This document shows positions 18,099 through 26,883 of a stretch of 64,000 bases of DNA, piece after piece. The DNA is taken from positions 1,922,001-1,986,000 of the forward strand of contig NZ_CP061714.1 in the NCBI RefSeq assembly GCF_014764385.1, given 5' to 3'. Within the stretch, counting starts at the first letter, position 1; each line of letters opens with the position of its first letter. The position numbers and the translations under genes are program-made. The stretch comes from Luteimonas sp. MC1825. Its GTDB lineage: Bacteria > Pseudomonadota > Gammaproteobacteria > Xanthomonadales > Xanthomonadaceae. The notes below the pieces were generated by a model that saw nothing but the letters and a program-made list of their open reading frames with translations, was not told where the DNA came from and did not search any database.

Positions 18099-18305
18099 TT
18101 ACGCAACGGCTGCAACGCCTGTCGCCTGTGCGCCCTTCGGCCCCTGGGTGACTTCATAGCTGACGCGCTGCCCTTCCTGCAGGCTGCGGAAGCCTTCCGA
18201 TGAGATTGCCGAGTAGTGCACGAAGACATCCGTGCTGCCGTCCTCCGGTGCGATGAACCCGAAGCCCTTGGCGTCGTTGAACCACTTCACTGTGCCGTAT
18301 TGCAT
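18099..18305 (-). CDS. Cold-shock domain protein (CspA family)
   Basis: A 68-residue single cold-shock domain. It contains the RNA-binding motifs RNP1 (KGFGFI) and RNP2 (VFVHYSAI) and the family start [15 protein letters not shown]. It binds single-stranded RNA and DNA and acts as an RNA chaperone. The ATG at 18305 is chosen because it gives the canonical family N-terminus; GAGGTGGAAAGAG precedes it. It is a single-gene unit with its own terminator. Which paralogue it is cannot be decided from one copy. Confidence 0.93.
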   Translation of the reverse strand: MQYGTVKWFNDAKGFGFIAPEDGSTDVFVHYSAISSEGFRSLQEGQRVSYEVTQGPKGAQATGVAAVA

Positions 18306-18402
18306 GACTCTTTCCACCTCGTCTGGATGCGATTGCGTGTGTCGGCGTGCAAGGCGCCGGGTCACACGGCCCGAGTATGCAAAGCAACCCGGCCGACTTC
18401 AA

Positions 18403-19167
18403 TCACCCCGCGAGCAGGGCCGCGACCAGGCCGGGCACCCCGGATGACGCCGCTTCGACGTTGGCCACCACTTCTTCGAGCGTGATCACCTCGTCGTGTA
18501 CCGGCCCGGCACCGGCCGCCCAGTTGGCGACGATCGCCAGGCAGGCGTAGTCGAGTCCGAGCTCGCGCGCCAGCCCGGCCTCGGGCATGCCGGTCATGCC
18601 GACCAGGTCGCAGCCGTCGCGCGCCATGCGCGCGATCTCGGCGCGGGTCTCCAGGCGCGGGCCCTGGGTGACGCCATAGCATCCGCCGTCCAGCAGCGCG
18701 ACGCCCGCCTCCGCCGCCGCGCCGATCACCGCGTGGCGCAGCGACGGGGTGTACGGATCGCCGAAGTCCACGTGCAGCACCTCGCTGCCCGGCTCTTCGC
18801 AGAAGGTCGCCACGCGTCCCCAGGTGTAGTCGATCAGCTGGTCCGGGCAGGCCAGCACGCGCGGACCGAATCGCGCGGTAATGCCGCCCACGGTATTCAG
18901 CGCGAGCACGCGGCGCGCGCCGAGCGCCTGCAGCGCCACCAGGTTGGCGCGGTAGTTCACCTGGTGCGGCGGCACCGAATGGCCTTCGCCATGACGGGCA
19001 AGGAACGCGACGCGATGCCCGTCCAGGGTGCCGATGCGGACCGGCCCGGAGGGCGCGCCGAAGCGGGTCACCGGCTGGTGCGGCTCGACGTCCTCCAGTC
19101 CGGCCAGCTGGTACAGCCCGGTCCCGCCGATGACGGCGAGCGCGAGGTCGGTGATCGGCTGGCTCAC
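18403..19167 (-). CDS. S-methyl-5'-thioinosine phosphorylase
   Basis: A 254-residue member of the MTAP/PNP phosphorylase family. It shows AVIGGTGLYQL, the phosphate region RHGEGHSVPPHQVNYRAN, NTVGGI, and the substrate loop DLVGMTGMPEAGLARELGL. The last segment lacks the adenine-selecting residues of MTAP and agrees with the gammaproteobacterial methylthioinosine enzymes, which produce hypoxanthine and 5-methylthioribose-1-phosphate. It follows hpt by 12 bases and nagZ before that, so its product hypoxanthine can be salvaged by the neighbour. Substrate choice (MTI against MTA) is inferred. Confidence 0.8.
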   Translation of the reverse strand: MSQPITDLALAVIGGTGLYQLAGLEDVEPHQPVTRFGAPSGPVRIGTLDGHRVAFLARHGEGHSVPPHQVNYRANLVALQALGARRVLALNTVGGITARFGPRVLACPDQLIDYTWGRVATFCEEPGSEVLHVDFGDPYTPSLRHAVIGAAAEAGVALLDGGCYGVTQGPRLETRAEIARMARDGCDLVGMTGMPEAGLARELGLDYACLAIVANWAAGAGPVHDEVITLEEVVANVEAASSGVPGLVAALLAG

Positions 19168-19179
19168 GGGAATCTCCGG

Positions 19180-19740
19180 TCAGTCGGCGAGTGCGTAGAT
19201 GGCCGGCAGGTTGCGGCCCTGCTCGTTGAAATCCATGCCGTAGCCGAACACGTAACGGTCGGGGACCTCGACGCCGGAGTAGTCGGCGCACACGCCTTCC
19301 ACGCAGCGGTCGTGGATCTTGGTCGCCAGCACCGCCACGCGCACGTCGGCCGCGCCTTCGTCCTGGCACCAGCGGATCACGGCATTGAGCGTGTGGCCTT
19401 CGTCGAGGATGTCGTCGACCAGCAGCACGCGGCGGCCGCGCATGGGCGTGGCCGGACGGTGCAGCCAGGCCAGGCGCGAGCCGCTGGTGGCGCCGCGGTA
19501 GCGGGTGGCGTGCAGGTAGTCGAACTCGAGGTCAAGCCCGCGCTCGCCCAGTGAGAACGCCAGCTGCGCGGCGAACGGCATGCCGCCATGCATGATGGTG
19601 ATGTACAGCGGCGGGCGCGCGTCGTCGGCGTAGTCCGGCACGATGGCATCGGCCATGCCTTCGATGGCGGCTTCCAGCGTGGCGCGGTCGTGGATCACGT
19701 CAGCGCCGGCCAGCGCGTCGGCGAGCAGCGCCGCGCTCAT
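19180..19740 (-). CDS. hpt: Hypoxanthine-guanine phosphoribosyltransferase
   Basis: A 186-residue type-I phosphoribosyltransferase. The PRPP-binding motif is clear (VLLVDDILDEGHTL), preceded by the flexible-loop region and YLHATRYRG, and it ends with a purine-loop segment DRYVFGYGMDFNEQGRN typical of HPRT proteins. It converts hypoxanthine or guanine plus PRPP to IMP or GMP. It overlaps nagZ by four bases and precedes the MTI phosphorylase, forming a salvage operon. Confidence 0.9.
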   Translation of the reverse strand: MSAALLADALAGADVIHDRATLEAAIEGMADAIVPDYADDARPPLYITIMHGGMPFAAQLAFSLGERGLDLEFDYLHATRYRGATSGSRLAWLHRPATPMRGRRVLLVDDILDEGHTLNAVIRWCQDEGAADVRVAVLATKIHDRCVEGVCADYSGVEVPDRYVFGYGMDFNEQGRNLPAIYALAD

Positions 19741-20738
19741 GCCGGCACCCCGCCGCCCTGGCCCTGGCGCGCACGGCTGTAGCGCGCATCGGCGAGCAAT
19801 CCGTCCCAGCCGAGTGCGCCTCGGCCCAGCAGCCCGGTGAGCGCCATGGTGTTGAGCGTGCGGCCTTCGACGGCCACCAGCGACTCCTCGACCAGGTCCG
19901 GGTGGCAGACCAGCACCACGTCGCAGCCGGCGTCGAGGTGCGCATCGATGCGCTGCTTCACGCCGCCGGCGGAGAACGCCGCGGCCATGCCGATGTCGTC
20001 GGAGAACACCACACCGCGGAAGCCCATCTCGGTGCGCAGGATCCCGTTGATCCAGCGCGGCGAGTAGCCGGCCGGTTCGGGCGCGACCTGCGGGTAGACC
20101 ACGTGCGCCAGCATCACCGCGTCGGCGCCCGCGTCGATGCCGGCCACGAACGGGACCAGGTCGTCGGCGCGGATCGCCTCGAGAGGCCGGTCATCGACCG
20201 CGTCGTCGAAATGCGTGTCCTCGCGCACCGAGCCGTGGCCCGGGAAATGCTTCAGCGTGGCGGCCATGCCGGCAGCGTGCATGCCCTCGACGTAGGCGCG
20301 GGTGAACGCGGCGACCACCTGCGGGTCATCCGAGAACGCGCGGTCGCCGATGGCGAGGTTGCCGCGGCCCAGGTCGACCACCGGCGCGAAGCTCAGGTCG
20401 ACGCCGGAAGCGCGCACTTCGCTGGCCATCAGCCAGGCGTGCTCGCGGGCGCGCTCGAGCGCGGCCTGCGGATCAACGGCGTAGTCACGCCCGAAGCCCT
20501 GCAACGACGGCAGCGCGCTGTAGCCCTCGCGGAAACGCTGCACGCGGCCGCCTTCCTGGTCGACGCACACCAGCTGCGGCCGCGGCGTGGCGGCGCGGAT
20601 CGCCGCCGACAGCTCGGCGACCTGCTCGCGCGATGCGAAGTTGCGGGTGAACAGGATCACGCCGGCGCAGGCGTCGTGCTGCAGCCAGTCGCGCTCGCGC
20701 GCGGTGAGTTCGGTGCCTTCGACGCCGATGACGAGCAT
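19737..20738 (-). CDS. nagZ: Beta-N-acetylhexosaminidase NagZ (GH3)
   Basis: A 333-residue single-domain GH3 enzyme of the NagZ type, which removes N-acetylglucosamine from anhydromuropeptides in the cytoplasm during cell-wall recycling. It has the signature KHFPGHGSVREDTH with the catalytic His loop, DQEGGRVQRF near the N-terminus, and the nucleophile aspartate in FSDDIGMAA. No signal peptide is present, as expected. It is first in the nagZ-hpt-MTIP operon; the CYTH gene lies 12 bases upstream on the same strand. Confidence 0.93.
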   Translation of the reverse strand: MLVIGVEGTELTARERDWLQHDACAGVILFTRNFASREQVAELSAAIRAATPRPQLVCVDQEGGRVQRFREGYSALPSLQGFGRDYAVDPQAALERAREHAWLMASEVRASGVDLSFAPVVDLGRGNLAIGDRAFSDDPQVVAAFTRAYVEGMHAAGMAATLKHFPGHGSVREDTHFDDAVDDRPLEAIRADDLVPFVAGIDAGADAVMLAHVVYPQVAPEPAGYSPRWINGILRTEMGFRGVVFSDDIGMAAAFSAGGVKQRIDAHLDAGCDVVLVCHPDLVEESLVAVEGRTLNTMALTGLLGRGALGWDGLLADARYSRARQGQGGGVPA

Positions 20739-20750
20739 GGACTTTCTCCT

Positions 20751-21266
20751 TCAGGCTTCCGGGCCGGCGCGCTCGGCCTCGCTCCATTGCGAGTACGGGC
20801 GCGAGGCCAGGGCCAGATTGTAGTAGCGCGGGCAGTCGGTCGCTTCGGCGCCCAGCCAGTCCGGGCGCAGGAATGTCTCATCGGCGCTGCCGAGTTCGAC
20901 CTCGGCGACTACCAGACCGGCGTTGTCGCCGAGGAACTCGTCGACTTCCCAGAGGTGGTCGCCGTGGCAGACGAGGTGCCGGCGCTTGTCGAGCAGACCG
21001 CCCACGCACAGCGCGAGCAGCGCGCGCGCGTCGTTGACCGGGATCAGGTAGTCGAACTCCTGCCGGGTGTGGCCGAGCTCGCGCGACTTCAGGTTGAGGA
21101 AAGCCTCGTCGCCGGCGATGCGCACGCGCACCGAGGCGTTCTGGCGGCCTTCGTCCATCGCCGCCTGGTCGTTGATGTAGCCCTGCGCCATCGGCACGAC
21201 CGCGTGCGCGGCGGCGCGCCAGCCGTCGCCGGTGACCAGGAACTTGCGCTCGATCTCAATTGCCAT
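20751..21266 (-). CDS. CYTH-domain protein (inorganic triphosphatase-like)
   Basis: A 171-residue single CYTH domain beginning with the EIERKFL metal and triphosphate motif. Alternating charged residues line the expected tunnel: RVRIAGDEAFLNLKS, WEVDEFLG and AEVELGS. Bacterial relatives hydrolyse inorganic triphosphate or bind adenylated substrates. It lies between rlmD and nagZ on the same strand, 39 and 12 bases away, so it may be co-transcribed. Confidence 0.88.
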   Translation of the reverse strand: MAIEIERKFLVTGDGWRAAAHAVVPMAQGYINDQAAMDEGRQNASVRVRIAGDEAFLNLKSRELGHTRQEFDYLIPVNDARALLALCVGGLLDKRRHLVCHGDHLWEVDEFLGDNAGLVVAEVELGSADETFLRPDWLGAEATDCPRYYNLALASRPYSQWSEAERAGPEA

Positions 21267-21305
21267 CGGAAACTCCGGAGTGTGCGTACGCGCGGCCAGG
21301 CCGCG

Positions 21306-22637
21306 TCATGCCGGTTCGAACACGGCGATGGACTCGACGTGGGCGGTGTGCGGGAACATGTCCATCACCCCGGCCGAACGCAGGCGCCAGCAGCGCTCGT
21401 TGACCAGGTAACCGGCATCGCGCGCCAGCGAGCCGGGATGGCAGCTGACGTAGACGATGCGCTTCAGGCCCTTCAGCGGCAGCTGCTTCAGCACGTCGAG
21501 CGCGCCGGCGCGCGCCGGATCGAGCAGCAGCTTGTCGAAGCCGGCACGCATCCACGGCTCGCGCGAGAGATCGGTGGAAAGATCCGCCACGTGGAAGCTG
21601 ACGTGCGGCATGGCGTTGCGCTCGGCGTTTTCGCGCGCGCGTGCCACCAGCCCGGCATCGCCTTCCACGCCGACCACCTCGGCGGCCACGCGCCCCAGCG
21701 GCAAGGTGAAATTGCCCAGCCCGCAGAACAGGTCGAGCACGCGCTCGCCGGGCTGCACGTCGAGCAGCGCGAGTGCATGCGCGATCATCTTCTCGTTGAG
21801 GTCGGCATTCACCTGGATGAAGTCCAGCGGCCGGAACCCGAGCTCGATGTCCCACGGCGCCAGCCGGAACGACAGCGCCACATCCTCCGGCCACAGCGGC
21901 TGCAGGGAATCGGGGCCGCCGGGCTGCAGGAACACGGCGAAGCCCTGTTCCTGCGCGAACGCCACCAGCCGCGCGCGGTCGGCATCGCCCAGCGGCTGCA
22001 GGTGGCGGAACACCAGCGCGATGCTGTCGTCGCCGGCGATGAACTCGATCTGCGGGATGTCGCTGCGTGCGTCCAGCGAGTCGACCAGCGCCGCCAGCGC
22101 CTCGACGCGCATGCCCAGCGCCGGGATGACGGTGTGGCACTCGCGCAGCTCGGCGACGAAGCGCGGGTCGCGCTCGCGGAAACCGACCAGCGTCTTGCCT
22201 TTCTTCTCCACCCGGCGCACGGAGAACCGGCCCTTGCGGCGGTAGCCCCAGGCGGCGCCGCTCAGCGGCGGCAGCACCGCATCCGGGGTGACGTGGCCGA
22301 TGCGCGCGAGGTTATCGTTCAGCACCCGCGCCTTGGCGACGATCTGCCGGTCCTCAGCCAGGTGCTGCAGCGTGCAGCCGCCGCAGGTACTGAAGTGCGG
22401 GCAGCGCGGCACGACGCGCTCCGGCGACGCGGTCAGCACCTCGACCGCTTCGGCTTCATCGAAATGCCGCGAGCGTGCGGTCTGCCGCGCCATCACCACC
22501 TCGCCTGGCAGCGCGCCGGCCACGAACACCGCCTTGCCGGCGTTGACGTGGCCTGCGGGGCGTCGGGCAACGCCGCGGCCGTCATGGCTGAGGTCGAGGA
22601 TCTCGGCCTGGAAGGGGGTCTGGTCGATGCGAGCCAA
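21306..22637 (-). CDS. rlmD: 23S rRNA (uracil-1939-C5)-methyltransferase RlmD
   Basis: A 443-residue RNA m5U methyltransferase. It has an N-terminal TRAM-like part (LDLSHDGRGVAR), an iron-sulfur cluster site Cys-x5-Cys-x2-Cys (CPHFSTCGGC), the SAM site LDLFCGLGNFTLPLG and the catalytic cysteine in YVSCHPGSLARD. Length is close to E. coli RlmD (433). I chose the TTG at 22637: GAGGG stands ten bases upstream and it gives a family-like N-terminus, while the 80 extra upstream residues are Arg-rich and overlap the preceding gene. The YdbL-like gene ends 85 bases upstream. Confidence 0.9.
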   Translation of the reverse strand: MARIDQTPFQAEILDLSHDGRGVARRPAGHVNAGKAVFVAGALPGEVVMARQTARSRHFDEAEAVEVLTASPERVVPRCPHFSTCGGCTLQHLAEDRQIVAKARVLNDNLARIGHVTPDAVLPPLSGAAWGYRRKGRFSVRRVEKKGKTLVGFRERDPRFVAELRECHTVIPALGMRVEALAALVDSLDARSDIPQIEFIAGDDSIALVFRHLQPLGDADRARLVAFAQEQGFAVFLQPGGPDSLQPLWPEDVALSFRLAPWDIELGFRPLDFIQVNADLNEKMIAHALALLDVQPGERVLDLFCGLGNFTLPLGRVAAEVVGVEGDAGLVARARENAERNAMPHVSFHVADLSTDLSREPWMRAGFDKLLLDPARAGALDVLKQLPLKGLKRIVYVSCHPGSLARDAGYLVNERCWRLRSAGVMDMFPHTAHVESIAVFEPA

Positions 22638-22722
22638 TGCGTTGCGGCCCTCGGGAACGGCCGCGCATTGTCGCAGAAGCCGCCGGCGCGGGCGCCGCGC
22701 GGCGGCTCCGGTGAGGCGCCGC

Positions 22723-23331
22723 CTACTTCTGCTTCCAGGCGCCGCCCTGCTGGTACCACCACCCCGGCCGCGCGCTGTCGATCCACTGCCGTGCGAACAC
22801 CTCGCGGATCTGCGCCTCCCACTCGGGATGGCCGTTGGCGACCGCGATTTCGCGATACACCGCCTTGCGGTCGCGGTTGTCATCGGCGACCGCGGCGTTC
22901 ACCGCCACGCGATCCTTGAGCGGCACCTTGGCCGCCTCGCGCACCACCAGCAGGCCATCACCGCCGAAGCCCAGCGCGCCGCTGTCGAAGTGCGGGCGCA
23001 GGCTCGCGAACCGCGACTCCATCCGCGACTGGATCGCCTGGATGGCCGGCGTGCGGATGGTGATGTCCGGCGCCTGCGCATGGGCCGGCGTGATGCCCAG
23101 CAGCATCCACGGATCGACGGCCACGCGCCGCGATGCGCGCTCGGCCGGAAGCATCGCCATGCCGCCCCCGGGCGCGGGCACCGCCTCGGGCGCGGCCTCG
23201 TCGCCGATCACCTTCTCGACGAACTCGCGCGCCGCCTCGCGTGCCTCCGCTGCCGGGAAGTAGACATTGATGGTGACGCAGGCGGTGAGCACCAGCGCGG
23301 CGACAAACGGCAATCCCATCCTGTGGCGCAT
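22723..23331 (-). CDS. YdbL-like (DUF1318) lipoprotein with YnbE-like N-terminus
   Basis: A 202-residue lipoprotein: the signal ends in LTAC, with Cys at position 18. Straight after it comes VTINVYFPAAEAREAAREF, similar in character to the short strand after the lipobox in YnbE-type lipoproteins, and the C-terminal half (about 125-200, DDNRDRKAVYREIAVANGHP and WQIDS-like tail) is a DUF1318/YdbL domain. In E. coli YdbH, YnbE and YdbL cooperate in phospholipid movement between the two membranes. Here the ydbH-like gene lies 24 bases upstream on the same strand, and no separate ynbE is present between them. Confidence 0.8.
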   Translation of the reverse strand: MRHRMGLPFVAALVLTACVTINVYFPAAEAREAAREFVEKVIGDEAAPEAVPAPGGGMAMLPAERASRRVAVDPWMLLGITPAHAQAPDITIRTPAIQAIQSRMESRFASLRPHFDSGALGFGGDGLLVVREAAKVPLKDRVAVNAAVADDNRDRKAVYREIAVANGHPEWEAQIREVFARQWIDSARPGWWYQQGGAWKQK

Positions 23332-23355
23332 GCAGTCCTCCTCGGACGCGGTCGA

Positions 23356-25386
23356 TCAGTCGAACACGGGGGTGACATCGCCCGACCCCACCGCCGCCAG
23401 GCGTTCGACCAGGGTTTCCCAGTCGACGTTGCGGTTGTAGCCGACGATGTCCAGGCGCGGCAGGCCGGCACCTTCGACGATAGCAAACCCTGCGCCCCGG
23501 GGATGAAGCCCAGCCATCGCGCAGACGCCATTGGCCAGCCGGCAGGAGATGCCGATGCGGCGGTAGCCGAAGTCGTCGAACACCGCGAGCAGCCGTCCCT
23601 GCAGGCTGGTCACGAACGAGGCATCGCCGACGCTGGAGATGTTCTGCACCGCGCGCTGGCTGATGCGCTGGCGGACCCCGCGCGTCTTCTCGGTGTGCAG
23701 CTCGGCATCGAATGCGGTGGCCTGCCAGTCGACCAGGCGCAGGCCCAGCACCTCGCCGTGCAGGCGCCCGCTGATGCTGCCGAAATCGAACACGCCGGTC
23801 AGCGCCTGCATGTCGAGGCCCTCGAGCACGATGTCGGCCGACAGCGTGGGCGCCACGCCGAACGGCCGTTCCATGGCCAGCGACGACACCCGCACCTCGC
23901 CGTCGAAGGCGCGCATCGACAGGCCACCATCGAAGGCGAGGCGCTCGCCGGCATAGCGCATCCGCGGGATCACCCCCGACAGCGTGCCCGGGAACGCCGG
24001 CAGCCCGAGCGCCGTGGCCAGGCTCGCCATGTCCAGCGCCTCCACCGCCACCGCGCCTTCCATCTCCATGCCCTTGCCATCGCGCGGAAGTGCCAGCGAC
24101 ACCCCGGACAGCGCGACTTCTCCGCCGAGCAGCGCCACGCGCACCGGCTCACGCAGCGCGAGGCGGCCGTCGCGGCTGCGCCACGGCAGGCGCGCCGGCC
24201 CGAACGCGATATCGCCCAGCGCACCGTCGCGCCAGCCGAGCGTGCTGTCGGCGCTGCCGCCGGCGACGATGCGCAGTTCGCCGTCGAGCCCGTTGAAGGC
24301 GAAGCGTCCATCCGGCGCCGCCACGTCCAGCGCGACCGAGCGCAACGCGAGCGCGTGCAGCGCGCCGTCGCGCAGGGCGAGTTCAACCGACAGCGCGCCT
24401 TCCAGCGTCAAGCCGGTCAATCCGGCAATGCCCAGCCAGCCGGACAGATAGCGTTCGGGCAGCACCGCGACCGCAGCGCTGTGCAATGCCAGGTCGAGGC
24501 TGCGCACGCTGCCGTCGCCGGCCAGCGCCGCGCGTCCACTGGCCTCCAGCACGCCCGGATCACTGGCGGAGAATGTCGGCACGGTCCACCCTTCGGCGCC
24601 CCCCTGAAGGGCCACGCGCACCGCCACCGGGTGCGCCGGCAGCGCGACGTAGGCGTTGCCGAACAGCAGTTCGCCGCCGCGCAGCGCGCCATCCACGGTG
24701 ACGTGGGGCCCGCCGGCCAGCGCGCGCCAGTCGATCCGCAGCCGGGCGTCCAGGCCCTCGCCAGCGATGCTGCCGTCGGCGGTGTCGAATGCAACGCCGC
24801 CCAAGGTGAGTGGGGCCTCCACGTGCAGCGGCCCGCCACGGGGGGCGTGCACGCGGACCGTGCCATCGAGCGTGCCGCCGTGGAGTCGACCGGCCAACCA
24901 GGCCTGGCTGGCCAGCGCCTGCGCCCAGGCGACGGGCACCGCCACCAGATCGATGCGCGTGAGGTCGGGCGCGGCGCGCTCGTACTGCACCGCCAGCCGC
25001 GCCTGCCCCTGCCCGCCCGCCGACAGCGCCGCGTCGACCTTCGCCATGCCTGGTGCCAACGCCAGGGCCAGCCGCAACGGCGCGCCGCGCTGCTGGCGCA
25101 CCTGGCCATCGCAGCGCCAGCCGCCCTGGCCATCGCGGCGCAGCGGACAGCGCCAGTCGACGTCGCGGAAGCGATACCCGAGGTCCGGCGCATCGACCCG
25201 TGCCGCGCGCAACTGCAGTTCACCCTGCGTCGCGCCCTCCGGCCAATCCAGGCGCACGTGCACGCCCTCCAGGGTGGCCACCGGCGTGGCGACGCGCGTG
25301 ATGGTCGCCGACAGGGTGCGCGCCCACGCCGCATCCGCCGCTCCCAGCAGCACCAGCAAAAGCAGCGGTAAGATCGCCCTCGGCAT
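23356..25386 (-). CDS. ydbH: YdbH/AsmA-like intermembrane lipid-transport protein
   Basis: A 676-residue protein with an N-terminal signal or anchor (PRAILPLLLLVLLGAADAAWA) and then a long, strand-rich periplasmic body with many short hydrophobic repeats (for example LEGALSVELALRDGALHALA), typical of AsmA-like bridge proteins. The C-terminal region ends GSGDVTPVFD, as in YdbH-domain proteins. In E. coli YdbH is one of three AsmA-like proteins carrying phospholipids to the outer membrane. I chose the ATG at 25386; the longer frame upstream is antisense to the response-regulator gene. The coupled YdbL-like gene supports the call. Confidence 0.72.
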   Translation of the reverse strand: MPRAILPLLLLVLLGAADAAWARTLSATITRVATPVATLEGVHVRLDWPEGATQGELQLRAARVDAPDLGYRFRDVDWRCPLRRDGQGGWRCDGQVRQQRGAPLRLALALAPGMAKVDAALSAGGQGQARLAVQYERAAPDLTRIDLVAVPVAWAQALASQAWLAGRLHGGTLDGTVRVHAPRGGPLHVEAPLTLGGVAFDTADGSIAGEGLDARLRIDWRALAGGPHVTVDGALRGGELLFGNAYVALPAHPVAVRVALQGGAEGWTVPTFSASDPGVLEASGRAALAGDGSVRSLDLALHSAAVAVLPERYLSGWLGIAGLTGLTLEGALSVELALRDGALHALALRSVALDVAAPDGRFAFNGLDGELRIVAGGSADSTLGWRDGALGDIAFGPARLPWRSRDGRLALREPVRVALLGGEVALSGVSLALPRDGKGMEMEGAVAVEALDMASLATALGLPAFPGTLSGVIPRMRYAGERLAFDGGLSMRAFDGEVRVSSLAMERPFGVAPTLSADIVLEGLDMQALTGVFDFGSISGRLHGEVLGLRLVDWQATAFDAELHTEKTRGVRQRISQRAVQNISSVGDASFVTSLQGRLLAVFDDFGYRRIGISCRLANGVCAMAGLHPRGAGFAIVEGAGLPRLDIVGYNRNVDWETLVERLAAVGSGDVTPVFD

Positions 25387-25420
25387 GGCCGCCAGAATAA
25401 CGACAGGACGACACGCGCCG

Positions 25421-26143
25421 ATGAAGCCACGCATCCTGCTGGTCGAGGACGACCCCACCACCGCTGCCTTCATGACCGCCGCGATCGAAGCGTTGCCGGC
25501 CACCGTGGATGTCGCGGGCAGTCGGGCCGACGCCCTTGCCAAGGCCGCCGATGTCCGCCACGCACTGTGGCTGTTCGATGCGCACCTGCCCGATGGCGAT
25601 GGCGCGGGCCTGCTGGCCGAACTGCGGGCACTCGGTCTGGCCACGCCCGCGATCGCGCACACCGCCGCCCACGACCCCTGGCTGCACCACGAGCTGCGCG
25701 CCGCCGGTTTCGCGTCGGTGCTGGTCAAGCCGCTGGCGGCCTCCGCATTGCGCGCGTCGCTCGCCACGGCGATCGGTGCATGGCATCCATCGCGGGTGGC
25801 CGAGGACGTGGCCGAGGTGGCCGGGGATGCGGTCGATCCACCGCCCAGGTGGGACGATGCCGCCGCGCTGCGTGCGCTCAACGGCGAGCGCGCGCACGTC
25901 GATGCGCTGCGTGTCCTGTTCCTCGACGAACTGCCCGCGGCGCGCGAAGGCGTGGTGGCGTCGGCACTCGACGGCGACGAACGCCGGATGCGCGATGCCT
26001 TGCACCGGCTGCGCGCCAGCTGCGGCTTCGTCGGCGCCGCGCGTCTTGGCGATGCAGTCGCGGTGCTTGAAGGCGCACCCGGCTCGGCCGCCGCACTGCA
26101 GGCGTTCAAGGACGCCGCTCAGGAGCTGCTGCCACCGCCGTGA
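25421..26143 (+). CDS. Response regulator with receiver and Hpt domains
   Basis: A 240-residue cytoplasmic signalling protein. The receiver domain (about 1-120) has the acidic pair in LLVEDDPTT, the phosphorylated aspartate in [11 protein letters not shown], the conserved Thr (AHTAA) and the Lys (VLVKPLA). After a linker, the C-terminal part (about 145-238) reads as a phosphotransfer (Hpt) domain with the phospho-histidine in [16 protein letters not shown]. There is no DNA-binding output domain. No kinase gene is adjacent, so partners are elsewhere. The last 25 bases overlap the 3' end of recO on the other strand. It is divergent from ydbH. Confidence 0.85.
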   Translation: MKPRILLVEDDPTTAAFMTAAIEALPATVDVAGSRADALAKAADVRHALWLFDAHLPDGDGAGLLAELRALGLATPAIAHTAAHDPWLHHELRAAGFASVLVKPLAASALRASLATAIGAWHPSRVAEDVAEVAGDAVDPPPRWDDAAALRALNGERAHVDALRVLFLDELPAAREGVVASALDGDERRMRDALHRLRASCGFVGAARLGDAVAVLEGAPGSAAALQAFKDAAQELLPPP

Positions 26144-26865
26144 GTGGTGAGCCGGCCGAGGTCGGCCATCAGTTGCCACGAGGTGAGCGGCCGCGCACCG
26201 AGGTGCGACATCAGCACCTCGCGCAGTACGCGCCGCAAGCCACCGAGTTCCTCGGGCGGCGGCGGTCCGTGGTCGGCCGCCAGGCCGAGCAGCGCGCGCC
26301 CGGTGGCGCTGCGCGAACGTTCGCCGTCGCGCTCCCCACGCACCCGGCGCGGCCCCTGCTCGGGATCGAGGCGGTAGCGCGCGGCCGGATCCAACGGCAC
26401 GCCGTCGGCGTCATGTGCAAGGTCGAACCCCACGCCCAGCACCTCGAGCAGGTCGCGCTCGAAGCGGCGCAATGTCCACGCCAGCGGCTCGCCGGCGCCA
26501 AGCCGCGCACGCAACTCGCCGTAGAGCGCGTACAGCTCGGGCTGAGGTTCCTGGCGTGGCGCCAGCCGCAGCACGAGTTCGTTGACGTAGAAGCCGGCGA
26601 GCATCAGTTCGCCCTGCAGCCTCGGCGCGGCATCGATCGCCTCGGCGGCGTTGAGGTGCGCGAGCTCGCCGCGCTGCACGGCGTCGAAGCGGATGTGCTG
26701 CAGCGGCTGCAGCGCCGCGCGCAGCGCCTGTCGCCGCGGTCCATGCACGCCGCGCGCCACCAGCCCCATGCGTCCGTGCTCGGCGGTCAGGACCTCGAGC
26801 AGCAGGCTGGTTTCCCGCCACGGCCGGGCATGGAGGACATAGGCGGGCTGGCCGAGCAAGCGCAT
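26119..26865 (-). CDS. recO: DNA repair protein RecO
   Basis: A 248-residue RecO with an N-terminal OB-fold ([39 protein letters not shown]) and a helical C-terminal domain. It loads RecA onto SSB-coated DNA together with RecR, which is encoded at 57.0 kb here. The zinc-binding cysteines seen in some RecO proteins are absent. It follows era by 18 bases in the long minus-strand operon. The start is the ATG at 26865. Confidence 0.92.
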   Translation of the reverse strand: MRLLGQPAYVLHARPWRETSLLLEVLTAEHGRMGLVARGVHGPRRQALRAALQPLQHIRFDAVQRGELAHLNAAEAIDAAPRLQGELMLAGFYVNELVLRLAPRQEPQPELYALYGELRARLGAGEPLAWTLRRFERDLLEVLGVGFDLAHDADGVPLDPAARYRLDPEQGPRRVRGERDGERSRSATGRALLGLAADHGPPPPEELGGLRRVLREVLMSHLGARPLTSWQLMADLGRLTTHGGGSSS

Positions 26866-26883
26866 GCCCGCATTGTAGGGGCG

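Noticed and set aside
19902..25371. Two plus-strand open frames of about 1000 codons each
   Set aside because: They lie opposite nagZ, the CYTH gene, rlmD, the ydbL-like gene and ydbH, which all have firm motifs. Their composition is the usual GC-driven antisense type.
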